DNA from: Anaerolineaceae bacterium
GTDB lineage: Bacteria; Chloroflexota; Anaerolineae; Anaerolineales; Anaerolineaceae
Assembly: GCA_012839565.1 (NCBI GenBank)
Contig: DUMZ01000020.1
Span: 1 to 64,000 of the forward strand
Direction: 5' to 3'
Length of the DNA: 64,000 nt
In this document: positions 26,142 to 33,913 of the stretch, in pieces
How the letters are laid out: every line of letters begins with the position of its first letter
Numbering within the stretch: the stretch's first letter is position 1
Made by a program: the position numbers and the translations under genes
The notes under the pieces: model-generated
What the model saw: only the letters and a program-made list of their open reading frames with translations
Told to the model about the DNA's origin: nothing
Database searches by the model: none

Positions 26142-26170
26142 TAAAACTGCCCCTTTTGATGGGGCAGTTT
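26142..26170. terminator. Bidirectional intrinsic terminator
   Basis: 11-bp stem AAAACTGCCCC / GGGGCAGTTTT with a 7-nt loop, between the convergent lipoprotein and DUF952-phosphatase genes. Confidence 0.9.
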
Positions 26171-26203
26171 TGTTATGGATAGTTTATTGAACAGGCAAGG
26201 ACG

Positions 26204-27037
26204 CTAAGCTTTTTTATAATCGCGCACGAATTGTCTTTGCAGATAGGTATCAACAGCGCGGGGGATATACTGGCGGGTCCATTCCACCGCCTGCTCGGGA
26301 TTCAGACCTAAAATGTCTTGTACCATGCAAGCGATAAAAATACCCGCCCTACCCAAACCAGCGTGGCAGTGTACGGCAAGGTTTTTGCCTTCATTCAAAT
26401 GCTGAATGGCCTGGGCGATGGTGCCGTCCCAGTAGCCTTTTTCCGGCGCGGAAAAGTCCGCGGTGGGCGCGTGGATGACTTCGATACCCGCGTCCGCGTA
26501 GCGTTTAAAAAGGTCCCGTCCGGTATTGCGTTTTAGCTCATCTGCGGGGCTCAGGACCACCACGACGTTAATCCCGGCTTTCAGATACTTGTCAAAAATT
26601 TCGTCATCAGGGTCAAACATCCAGCTGCCTGGCGTGGGGGATCGGTAAAGCGTGCCGGGTAAATGGACTGGCAGCAGGGTTATCAAGGGCACAGGGCCGG
26701 ACGCCAACTCGTCCGGAAGAATGATTTTGCCACTTTCGTCCTTTTGCATGATATAAACTTTTTCCACCGCGCTCACCGGCAAGGGGCCATAGATGTGCGG
26801 GAAGGGCATCTCGCCACCTTCGAGATTCTCATAAACAATGTGCTCTTTCACCGCGTCGGCGTTTATAGCCAGGCAGATTAAATTTGGTGTGTCCAAAAAG
26901 AGTCTGTTCGCGATAAAGCGCAGCTGGTAGTTATCAGAACAATGAATAAAGCCATCATCGGCAAAGTTTTTGGGCAAATACACGCCACTTTCCTGGGCGG
27001 CATCCCACTCGGCTTGGGTGGTGTAGTGGAAAATCAT
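26204..27037 (-). CDS. DUF952 domain fused to a dual-specificity phosphatase
   Basis: A 277-aa protein. Residues 1-110 are a DUF952 domain (starts MIFHYTTQAEWDAA, then DGFIHCSD and PFPHIYGPLP). Residues 120-277 are a cysteine-dependent phosphatase of the DSP/PTP type with the P-loop HCHAGLGRAG (C-x5-R) near 223-232 and the general acid probably in the APTADFSAPEKG loop. DUF952 alone has been linked to ADP-ribosyl-type folds; its role is unclear. The fusion suggests a nucleotide or phosphoprotein substrate chosen by the DUF952 half (inference). AAGGAGTG precedes ATG 27037. Confidence 0.85.
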   Translation of the reverse strand: MIFHYTTQAEWDAAQESGVYLPKNFADDGFIHCSDNYQLRFIANRLFLDTPNLICLAINADAVKEHIVYENLEGGEMPFPHIYGPLPVSAVEKVYIMQKDESGKIILPDELASGPVPLITLLPVHLPGTLYRSPTPGSWMFDPDDEIFDKYLKAGINVVVVLSPADELKRNTGRDLFKRYADAGIEVIHAPTADFSAPEKGYWDGTIAQAIQHLNEGKNLAVHCHAGLGRAGIFIACMVQDILGLNPEQAVEWTRQYIPRAVDTYLQRQFVRDYKKA

Positions 27038-27135
27038 AGTTCACACTCCTTAAATGTCGTGCCTAAGTTTTATCAGGATTTGGCAATAATTGCCATAGCT
27101 GTAGCATGCAAAGTGTTTGGTCGATTTGGCAAGTT

Positions 27136-27244
27136 CTGCGCGGCGGGACGCCGGCAGGAGAGGTATTAAGTATTATCCTCGTTCAAACGTGGTCTCCTGA
27201 CCACGTTTTTTATTATGCTCGCCCCGGCGTCTCGCCGCGGGCGA
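27136..27244. repeat. Composite repeat: family B, family A (27181-27205), inverted family B
   Basis: CGGCGGGACGCCGG at 27141-27154, the family A hairpin CGTGGTC-TCCT-GACCACG at 27188-27205, then inverted CCCCGGCGTCTCGCCG at 27222-27237. The whole block can fold into a long cruciform. Non-coding; the -10 box TATAAT for the ferredoxin gene follows at 27303. Confidence 0.8.
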
Positions 27245-27333
27245 ACCCGAAAGACCGTAACTTTTAATAAAGAATAAACCCCGCTTTGCATCAGTTCAGT
27301 GTATAATAAGGACGTTCTGGAAAAGGAGTGTGC

Positions 27334-27828
27334 ATGAAAGTCAAGGTTGACCAGGATTTATGTATCGCTTGTGGCATTTGCGAAGGGGATTTGCCCGAAG
27401 TCTTTCACATCGGTGACTCCGGCTTTGCCGAAGTCATCATGTGCCCGGTTGAAGCTGATTTTCACGACATGCTGCAACAAGTGGCAGAAGCTTGCCCCAC
27501 TGCCGCAATTCAAATCAAGGAAGCTAAATGCTCAGAACAGAAAGCGGAAACGCCAAAGGGAGCTTGCCGTGGCGCAGATGCCAGCAAACCCATTGAGGAC
27601 GTATCAACCAATACAAACCCCGAAAGGAATGTGAATATGAAAATTAAAGTTGTCGAAGATCTGTGCATCGGTTGTGGTATCTGCGAAGGTATCGCGCCTG
27701 AGGTTTTTAGCCTTGAAACCGAACCCTATGCTGTTGTTCTTTTGGAAGCAATCCCCGAAGAATTACAGGCGGACGTTCGCGAAGCGGCTGATGCCTGCCC
27801 AGAAGCTGCCATCGAAATCGAAGAGTAA
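27334..27828 (+). CDS. Tandem ferredoxin: two [4Fe-4S] units in one polypeptide
   Basis: A 164-aa protein of two homologous halves. Half 1 has CIACGIC then ACPTAA; half 2 (from Met102) has CIGCGIC then ACPEAA: each gives the C-x2-C-x2-C...C set for one [4Fe-4S] cluster. Each half is the size of a complete single-cluster ferredoxin of the Thermotoga/Desulfovibrio type. The linker (about 65-100) has extra Cys residues. AAAAGGAG precedes ATG 27334; half 2 also has its own site, GAAAGGAATG, before ATG 27637, so a single ferredoxin may be made as well. Electron carrier in the cytoplasm. Terminator follows. Confidence 0.88.
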   Translation: MKVKVDQDLCIACGICEGDLPEVFHIGDSGFAEVIMCPVEADFHDMLQQVAEACPTAAIQIKEAKCSEQKAETPKGACRGADASKPIEDVSTNTNPERNVNMKIKVVEDLCIGCGICEGIAPEVFSLETEPYAVVLLEAIPEELQADVREAADACPEAAIEIEE

Positions 27829-27850
27829 TTAATTTCCTGTCAAACGTCAG

Positions 27851-27880
27851 GGCACACCGCACCCGCGGTGTGCCTTTGCG
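27851..27880 (+). terminator. Intrinsic terminator after the ferredoxin gene
   Basis: Stem GGCACACCGC / GCGGTGTGCC with a 4-nt loop, then CTTTGCG. Confidence 0.75.
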
Positions 27881-27946
27881 TATTAATACGCTCATTCTAA
27901 TCAGCTCATAAACACGCTATGTTAGCTTTTCAGATATAATAAGAGC

Positions 27947-29176
27947 ATGAATATATCGAATATATCTGATACCGTAAACGGACAAAAGCGCATTCTCATT
28001 CTTACCAGCGATGCCGGTTTTGGGCATCGGCGCAGCGCGGAATCCGTTGAAAAAGCTCTGATCAAACACTATGGCGACCAGGTGGATGCGCGGGTGGTTA
28101 ACCCCATTACCGATACGGATAAAGCCTTGTTGCTGAATAACGTTGAGAAAAGCTACAATACCGGCATAAAAAACACTCCAGCCCTTTATCGGCTCGGTTA
28201 TCAGCTAAGCGACAATCGTCAGGTTAGCAAAATGATGGACGGCGCCTTGACGCTCGCCCTGACTTCCAGCCTAAAAGAAGTCATCAGCACTTTCAAGCCC
28301 CAGGCCATTCTCAACACCAACCCGATGTTCAACTCCGGAGTTGGCTTCGCGCTTGACCAGCTCAAAATGCACATGCCCTACTTTACCGTGGTTACGGACT
28401 TCGCGGACGTACACGCGCTTTGGTTTAGCAATGAACCCGACGTCTACTTTTTGGCGTCCGACTGGGTTCGCGTTCGCGCGCTCGAAAACGAGATGAAACC
28501 CCAAAAACTGATTGTAAGTGGCATTCCGGTCGACCCGATTTACGAAGAACCTGTGGCAAGCAAAGCCAAGCTACGCAAAAAGCTGAGAATTGAACCCAAC
28601 CTGCCCACGCTTTTGATTGTGGGTGGCGAACGGGTGAAGAATGTGGTGGAAACCGTTGAAGCCTTGGAAAATCTGGAACATGATTTTCAGGTTGTGGCAG
28701 TCGCTGGTGGTAACGACCGTCTGTTTTTGGACTTGGTCAAGCTTAAGCCCAAATTTCCCCTGCATGTGCATCACTTTTTGAGTAATATGCCCGAATGGTT
28801 GCGTGCCGCGGATGTTTTGATAAGCAAAGCCGGCGGATTAATTATCTCTGAAGGGCTGGCGGCTGGGCTGCCGATTCTGATTATCCATTATCTTCCCGGT
28901 CAGGAAGAAGGCAACGTGCGTTATGTGCTCAGCCACCAGGCTGGCGCGCTGCCTGCCAACACAGGCGAGGCGGTTGCTACTCTGGATTACTGGCTTGAAA
29001 ATGACGGCTATGCGCTTAAACTCGCCGCGCAGGCTGCCAAATATCTGGGCCGGCCCCACGCGGCCAGCGAGGTGGCGCAAGCCCTTTGGGAATCCATCGA
29101 TGATCAAACGCAAAGCCCGACATCGGCAAACGCGGATTTCGTTGAATCGGTTGCTGAAACACCTGACGAAGAATAA
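27947..29176 (+). CDS. Processive diacylglycerol glycosyltransferase (MGDG synthase-like, GT28)
   Basis: A 409-aa GT-B glycosyltransferase. ILTSDAGFGHRRSAESVEKAL at the start is the MGDG-synthase N-terminal motif (GxGHxxAA-like), and SKAGGLIISEGLAAGLPILI near 295-315 is the donor-binding C-terminal motif. Such enzymes put glucose or galactose on diacylglycerol on the inner face of the membrane. A tail of about 25 residues is rich in Ser/Thr/Glu. TATAAT at 27935-27940 leaves 6 nt to ATG, an apparent leaderless start. A VTT-type membrane protein follows 12 bp on, which fits a membrane lipid operon. Confidence 0.87.
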   Translation: MNISNISDTVNGQKRILILTSDAGFGHRRSAESVEKALIKHYGDQVDARVVNPITDTDKALLLNNVEKSYNTGIKNTPALYRLGYQLSDNRQVSKMMDGALTLALTSSLKEVISTFKPQAILNTNPMFNSGVGFALDQLKMHMPYFTVVTDFADVHALWFSNEPDVYFLASDWVRVRALENEMKPQKLIVSGIPVDPIYEEPVASKAKLRKKLRIEPNLPTLLIVGGERVKNVVETVEALENLEHDFQVVAVAGGNDRLFLDLVKLKPKFPLHVHHFLSNMPEWLRAADVLISKAGGLIISEGLAAGLPILIIHYLPGQEEGNVRYVLSHQAGALPANTGEAVATLDYWLENDGYALKLAAQAAKYLGRPHAASEVAQALWESIDDQTQSPTSANADFVESVAETPDEE

Positions 29177-29188
29177 ATCGAATGAGTC

Positions 29189-29809
29189 ATGCAACCCGAG
29201 AGTACAAGCCCCGAACACGTTAGCTATGCAAGCCAAGCCGCTGAAGCCTGCCCAAGCCAACCGCTGACAAAAAAGAGTAAAACCTTGAGCGCCATTATGC
29301 TAGCCATTATTACTGTGGCTGGCATCGCTTTGCTTATCTGGTTTGACCTTGATGAGATAGGCGCTTTTATGCATGCCAACGCCAGCTGGGTGGTGCTGAT
29401 TAGCCAGGTTATTTTTATCGCTTTGGGTTTTACCATCATCCCCGCGACGCCGATTTGTCTTATCCTGGCGGCAGTGATGGGCCCCTGGAAAGCAATATTT
29501 TGGGGCACGGTTGGCATGACGCTTTCCGCGCTGGTGGAGTATTTTGTTGCCCGTCAGTTTCACGATGCCTTTGATGTTGATCGTTGGCGCGCGAAACTGC
29601 CACCACGCTGGCGTAATTTGCCTTTGGATTCGATTTTAGTACTTATCTTTGGTCGTTTTTTTCCAGGCCCGAAGGTGATTGCCTTTTGCGCTGTTAGCAC
29701 GCGCACGCCGATGTTTAAGTATATCTGGACGGCGTTTGTATCTAATTTGTTGGGGATGGCTATCGTTATCCTGCCTTTTGTGGGTATTCTCAAACTGCCC
29801 TGGGCTTAG
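29189..29809 (+). CDS. VTT-domain (TVP38/DedA-like) membrane protein
   Basis: A 206-aa protein with about 5 TM spans after a 30-residue polar N-terminus. The segment FIALGFTIIPATPICLILAAVMGPWKA and the later GRFFPGPKVIAFCAV follow the pattern of VTT (SNARE-associated) proteins, whose known members move or flip phospholipids. Start chosen by position; the ribosome site is weak, so it is probably coupled to the glycosyltransferase upstream. The two-gene unit suggests lipid synthesis and transbilayer handling (inference). Confidence 0.8.
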   Translation: MQPESTSPEHVSYASQAAEACPSQPLTKKSKTLSAIMLAIITVAGIALLIWFDLDEIGAFMHANASWVVLISQVIFIALGFTIIPATPICLILAAVMGPWKAIFWGTVGMTLSALVEYFVARQFHDAFDVDRWRAKLPPRWRNLPLDSILVLIFGRFFPGPKVIAFCAVSTRTPMFKYIWTAFVSNLLGMAIVILPFVGILKLPWA

Positions 29810-29875
29810 AACGATTACAGCTACTTGCCTGTTTTTTTATAACAGTGAACAATTCAGTATGGATTTAAATTATCA

Positions 29876-29945
29876 CCCTCCTGGGGCTGCTTGCGTGCCG
29901 GGTGCTTTTCTCGGCTGGGGGATAAAAGGGGGTGGGCACAGGGCT
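29876..29945. repeat. Family C repeat, degenerate
   Basis: CACCCTCCTGGGGCTG on the left and CTGGGGGATAAAAGGGGGTG on the right; the right end matches the termini at 11272 and 41309 in inverted form. Between VTT and LuxR genes; no coding signal. Confidence 0.6.
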
Positions 29946-29956
29946 TTTAATTTCAC

Positions 29957-30385
29957 CTAATCGTAAATTGCCCCGACGTCGGGGAAGATAAGTCCCATCG
30001 CGGTGACCAGGGCAATCAGCGCGTAAAGCGATTCAACCCGAAACTGAACTTGCATCTTCTTTAGCCGCGCGCGCACGGTGCGGGTGCTGATGTGCAAATA
30101 CCAGGCGATTTGGTCGACGTTTAAGCCGGAAATGAGCGCCTGAAGAATCTGAAAATCGCGCGCGTCGAGTTTGAAGCCCTGAAAAACTTCCGGTGGCTGG
30201 GGGTTGGTAAGCAAAACCGCCTTGCCCACCTGACGCGCCTGCCAGGACTGGCTGGGGTAGGCTTCGTAACCCAGGTATGACTCCCAAAGCCCCTGGTTGA
30301 CACGCGCGGTAATTTGGTCGGCGCGCTCGTCGATTTCCAAAATGCGTAAGGGCTCATGGTCGCTGAAAACAAAAACTTGTGTCAC
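29957..30385 (-). CDS. LuxR-type HTH regulator without receiver
   Basis: A 142-aa protein. Residues 1-75 are an unassigned sensory-like part; residues 78-142 are a LuxR HTH (FKLDARDFQILQALISGLNV then ISTRTVRARLKKMQVQFRV). No phosphoacceptor domain is present, so control must come by another route. The start is GTG 30385 with GGAAAGGAAAG upstream. A perfect palindrome at 30407-30424 just upstream is a likely site for autorepression. Neighbouring minus-strand MFS gene is upstream, so it could be a target. Confidence 0.75.
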   Translation of the reverse strand: MTQVFVFSDHEPLRILEIDERADQITARVNQGLWESYLGYEAYPSQSWQARQVGKAVLLTNPQPPEVFQGFKLDARDFQILQALISGLNVDQIAWYLHISTRTVRARLKKMQVQFRVESLYALIALVTAMGLIFPDVGAIYD

Positions 30386-30406
30386 GGCTTTCCTTTCCCT
30401 AGAATA

Positions 30407-30424
30407 ATAGAACTATTGTTCTAT
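30407..30424. promoter_or_regulatory. Palindromic operator ATAGAAC-N4-GTTCTAT
   Basis: Perfect 7-bp arms with TATT between, extended by near-matching A/T bases on both sides. It lies 22 bp before the LuxR-type gene in the presumed promoter and in front of the MFS gene end. Confidence 0.6.
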
Positions 30425-30493
30425 ATTATCGCCAAAAGCGGAATAAAAGTCAAGTCAAAAGGGCTACACATTTAGCGCGATCGCGCCAACAGA

Positions 30494-31717
30494 TTATTTG
30501 TTTAGGATGTCTTGCAGGCGTTTTTTCTGACTGTAGCGGTCGAGCCCCCAGAACGATAAGACCGCCAGCACGCCCACCACAGCGGCAGCGAGCCAGGGCG
30601 CGGTGATGCCGATTTTGTCACTCAAAAACCCGCCGGTCACAGGTCCCACCGCCATTGCCAAAGGCCAGGTGAGCGAAAACATGCCCAAATAGCGCCCGCG
30701 TTTTTCCGGTTCAGCCAGGTTGGCTACATAAGCCGATGCGGTTGGCGAAACGATGAGTTCGCCCATGGTCAGCACGACCATACTCAGCCAAAAGCCCCAA
30801 AAATGGTTCGAAAAAGCGATAATTAGCATGGATATGGGATAAAACATCGCCCCCAAAATCATCACCTTTGTATCGCGCCAGCGTTGCACAAAACGGGTTA
30901 TGACGACCTGAAGCAGGATAACCATCAAAGCGTTGGTGGTTGGCAGCCAGCGATAAACGTCTTCGTTGTAAGCGAAGTTGTTTTTCATGTGCACCGCCAG
31001 CATCACCCACATGAAGGTGGAACAAATTTCCATCAGCGTGTGCGAAACAATCATCCAGCTAAAGTGCAGGTTTTTCAGGGCTTCTTTGTAAATCAAAAAC
31101 TGTTCGCGCAAACTTTCCCGCGCGTTTTGTGTGGGCATGGTCTCTTTGATAAAAATAACAACGATAGCGCCATAGATCAGCAGCGCGAGTGATGCCGAGA
31201 TGAAGCCTATATTGTAAGACTTCGCCAAAACAAATCCACCCAGGATGGGGCCCAGGGCGACGCCGATGTTGTGGCCCATGCGTGTGATACTGTAAGCGTG
31301 AGCGCGATGTTCCGCGTCGACCACATCTGCCACGGTCACGTTTGTGCCCACCCGATAAAGCGGACTGAAAAAACCCGCGAAAATCAGCAAAAGCACGAAA
31401 TGCCAGTACTGCGTGGCAAAAATATAGCCAGCATAGACTGCTGCCGCGCCCACCAGGCCCACCGTCATAACGCCTTTGCGCCCAAAGCGGTCAACCAGGG
31501 AGCCGGCTAAAATGGACGAAACCAAACCCGCGACCGAGTTGAAACTCATCAGTCCCATAATCGCCGCCATGGGCATGCTCAGTTTGCTGCTGGCGTAAAC
31601 GGTGAGAAAAGGCCAAATCATGGTCGTGCCGGTGGATGAAATCACCAGGCCCACGAACATGAGCCAAAACTGGCTTGAATAACGGACTTTGGTTTGCGGA
31701 TGGGAGTCGTTTTGCAT
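30494..31717 (-). CDS. MFS transporter, DHA-type efflux
   Basis: A 407-aa protein with 12 predicted TM spans. The motif after TM2, GSLVDRFGRKGVMTVG, is the MFS motif A, and GRYLGMFSLTWPLAMAVGP lies in the second half. The start WLMFVGLVISSTGTTMIWPFLTVYAS is typical of drug/H+ antiporters. Substrate unknown. Starts with ATG 31717; no clear ribosome site. Next to a LuxR-type regulator on the same strand, with 108 bp between them. Confidence 0.85.
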   Translation of the reverse strand: MQNDSHPQTKVRYSSQFWLMFVGLVISSTGTTMIWPFLTVYASSKLSMPMAAIMGLMSFNSVAGLVSSILAGSLVDRFGRKGVMTVGLVGAAAVYAGYIFATQYWHFVLLLIFAGFFSPLYRVGTNVTVADVVDAEHRAHAYSITRMGHNIGVALGPILGGFVLAKSYNIGFISASLALLIYGAIVVIFIKETMPTQNARESLREQFLIYKEALKNLHFSWMIVSHTLMEICSTFMWVMLAVHMKNNFAYNEDVYRWLPTTNALMVILLQVVITRFVQRWRDTKVMILGAMFYPISMLIIAFSNHFWGFWLSMVVLTMGELIVSPTASAYVANLAEPEKRGRYLGMFSLTWPLAMAVGPVTGGFLSDKIGITAPWLAAAVVGVLAVLSFWGLDRYSQKKRLQDILNK

Positions 31718-31772
31718 AGGCGCTGTTACTGTCTTTCCTTGCTTTGAACGCGGTTGTCAGGCTTGGTGCTGA

Positions 31773-32330
31773 TTAATCGCTCTTGATTTTCAAACTGCGG
31801 ATAATTTTATCAAAAGTACGTACGTTTGCGTCCCAGGAGGCCTTATCCGCCATTGCCACAAAAGCGATGGTGTGGGTCTTGTGTGTGCCGATGACCACCC
31901 GGCCTACCAGGTAGCTGTCGTCAACCGGTTTGGCGAAATCAAGCCCCACGGCAGGTTTTTTGTCGATTTTTAGTTCGCTTTTATTGTAGATTTCGTAGTC
32001 GTCGTCAATCAGCTCGTCCATCCAGTTTTCAAGCTTTTGGGAACTTTCTTCCAGAATTTCATCGCGGGCTTCAGACTGTGTTTTAGAAAAATAGAGATAG
32101 ACGCGAAAGTTTTCATCGCCTTCGCTGTAATCATCAGGCGCGATGCGATACTGCGTGTTGTCGTCACTGGCTAAAGCGACAAGCTCCCAGTTTTCCGGCA
32201 AGGAGATAGTAAAGGGCAGGCTTTCATCCACCCACGGGCTAAGGGGCAAGGCTTTGGCCTGGTAGCTGCAAGCCCCGCACAGGAGCAAACCCGCCAGCGC
32301 GAATAATCCAAGACGATGTCGTAAATGCAT
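31773..32330 (-). CDS. Lipoprotein, 185 aa
   Basis: Signal peptide with lipobox LLLCGAC (Cys21). The rest is a compact domain (PFTISLPENWELVALA, then FRVYLYFSKTQSEA) resembling PsbP/MOG1-like lipoproteins in pattern; no function is known. The -10 box TACAAT (32342-32337, minus) leaves exactly 6 nt to ATG, so the mRNA is probably leaderless. It shares a 38-bp intergenic region with the divergent metalloprotease gene. Confidence 0.75.
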   Translation of the reverse strand: MHLRHRLGLFALAGLLLCGACSYQAKALPLSPWVDESLPFTISLPENWELVALASDDNTQYRIAPDDYSEGDENFRVYLYFSKTQSEARDEILEESSQKLENWMDELIDDDYEIYNKSELKIDKKPAVGLDFAKPVDDSYLVGRVVIGTHKTHTIAFVAMADKASWDANVRTFDKIIRSLKIKSD

Positions 32331-32368
32331 GCCTGCATTGTACCCGAAAATACGATTATAATGAGTTC
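32331..32368. promoter_or_regulatory. Divergent leaderless promoter pair in 38 bp
   Basis: TACAAT on the minus strand (32342-32337) and TATAAT on the plus strand (32357-32362), each 6 nt before its own ATG. The two polymerase footprints overlap, so the two genes should exclude each other's initiation. Confidence 0.65.
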
Positions 32369-33064
32369 ATGCCTACGAAAAACGGTGCCAGTCCCGCGCC
32401 CCTGGAGTATAAAATTATCTATAGCAAGCGCAAGACCATCGAGTTGCGTTTTGATGGGGCTAATCTTTTGCTCATCAAAGTGCCCCAACGCACCCGCAAA
32501 TCAGCGATTGAAGCCATTTTGCACCAAAAAGCGGACTGGATCGAGCGCACGCGCAAGCGGCTCGCCCAGCGTTTGCCGGTGCCACAGATGGTGCAAGGCG
32601 AGCAAATTTTGCTTTTGGGCAGCTGGCACAGCTTGAATATTCGAAAAGTGGTGACACCCGACGAGATTTTTAACACGCCCGGAGTGATAACGCTCAGCCA
32701 AAAGCTCGCCAGCCAGGGCGCTGCCGGGCTCATACCGCTTTACCGGCAAGTGACGCGCCAGTGGACTGAACATTACGCGCAAATTTACAGCGAGAAACAC
32801 CAGCTGCCCTACAATGGCATTCGCGTTAGCAGTGCCAAAACGCGCTGGGGCTCGTGCGGGGCGAACAACACGCTGAACTTCTCATGGCGTTTGGCAATGA
32901 CGCCGTTGCTTTCCATTGAGTACGTCGTGGCGCACGAACTGGCGCACATCAAACACCGCAATCACAGCAAAGCATTTTGGGGTTTCGTGGCGCAAATCAT
33001 GCCGAATTACGAGCAAGGCCGCGCCTGGCTCAAACAAAACGGTCATGCTCTGCCTGTGTTTTGA
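32369..33064 (+). CDS. YgjP/WLM-type zinc metallopeptidase (DUF45)
   Basis: A 231-aa protein with VVAHELAHIKHRNHSKAFW: the HELAH zinc motif lies at residues 189-193, and the following HxxH-like Asn/His residues fit the DUF45/SprT-like family. Just before is RWGSCGANNTLNFSWRL, the other family block. The N-terminal part (1-100) is the usual YgjP leader. Cytoplasmic. TATAAT at 32357-32362 is 6 nt before ATG. Family is annotated as a metal-dependent hydrolase; the substrate is unknown. Confidence 0.87.
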   Translation: MPTKNGASPAPLEYKIIYSKRKTIELRFDGANLLLIKVPQRTRKSAIEAILHQKADWIERTRKRLAQRLPVPQMVQGEQILLLGSWHSLNIRKVVTPDEIFNTPGVITLSQKLASQGAAGLIPLYRQVTRQWTEHYAQIYSEKHQLPYNGIRVSSAKTRWGSCGANNTLNFSWRLAMTPLLSIEYVVAHELAHIKHRNHSKAFWGFVAQIMPNYEQGRAWLKQNGHALPVF

Positions 33065-33163
33065 GCAGAAAAAGTCGAAGGGGTCTTTCCGACCACAGGC
33101 AAAGTGCCAACCACAAAATGCCACGAACAAGTCAATCTGTGAGTACAATATAGTCAAACAGCT

Positions 33164-33913
33164 ATGAACATCGCGATTATTGAAGACCAAAAGGCACAGC
33201 GCGAAGCGTTATATCAAGCCACCCGGGACTGGCTGCGAACCAACGCGCCTACGGGGCGGGTTATGGCATATCAGAGCGCGGAAAGTTTTCTTTTCGCCTG
33301 GGAAGAGGAATCTTTTAACCTCTTACTGGTTGATATTCAGTTGCCCGGCGAGAGTGGCATCGCGCTGGTAGAGCGCCTGCGCGCCAAGGGTCACGAAACA
33401 ATGGTGGTTTTTATCACGGGGGTTAAGGAGTTTGTCTTCCAGGGCTATAAGGTCAACGCGCTGGACTACCTGTTGAAACCAGTCAGCATCAAGGACCTGT
33501 ATGCCGTGCTGGAAAAGGCGCAGGCCAGGCTGGCGCGGCAGTCGCCCCGTTTGCTTTTGGAGCTAGGCGGGGTGCTGAGTGAGATAGCCATTGAGACAAT
33601 CCATTATATTGAAGTGCTCGGGCATACCAGCACGCTGTTTTATAACCGTCCCGGCAACCCGCCTGATGTGGCCCTTTTGGAGTTTTCCAGTCGCTACAGT
33701 CTGCAAAACTGGCTGAACCGCCTGGAAGAAGTCGCCGGACCGGGGGTGTTTATTTCCCCGCACCGTAGTTTTATTGTGCATTTGGGTTGGGTGTCGCGCA
33801 TCAGCCGTGATGAACTCAAAATGGCGGATGGCTTCATCGTGCCTATCGCGCGCGGTCGCTGGCAGGAGGTCTCAAAGGCGTGGCTGGCGTACCGACGGGG
33901 GCATAGCGCATGA
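33164..33913 (+). CDS. LytTR-type response regulator
   Basis: A 249-aa regulator: receiver domain with IIEDQKAQ, phosphoacceptor Asp57 (LLLVDIQLPG) and the switch Lys in YLLKPVSI, then a LytTR DNA-binding domain (about 140-245) with GVFISPHRSFIVHLGWVSRI. LytTR regulators control virulence, bacteriocin or competence genes by binding two direct repeats one turn apart. TATAGT at 33149-33154 is 9 nt before ATG, near leaderless. Its stop overlaps the kinase start by 4 bp. The likely target is the ABC pair at 35374. Confidence 0.92.
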   Translation: MNIAIIEDQKAQREALYQATRDWLRTNAPTGRVMAYQSAESFLFAWEEESFNLLLVDIQLPGESGIALVERLRAKGHETMVVFITGVKEFVFQGYKVNALDYLLKPVSIKDLYAVLEKAQARLARQSPRLLLELGGVLSEIAIETIHYIEVLGHTSTLFYNRPGNPPDVALLEFSSRYSLQNWLNRLEEVAGPGVFISPHRSFIVHLGWVSRISRDELKMADGFIVPIARGRWQEVSKAWLAYRRGHSA

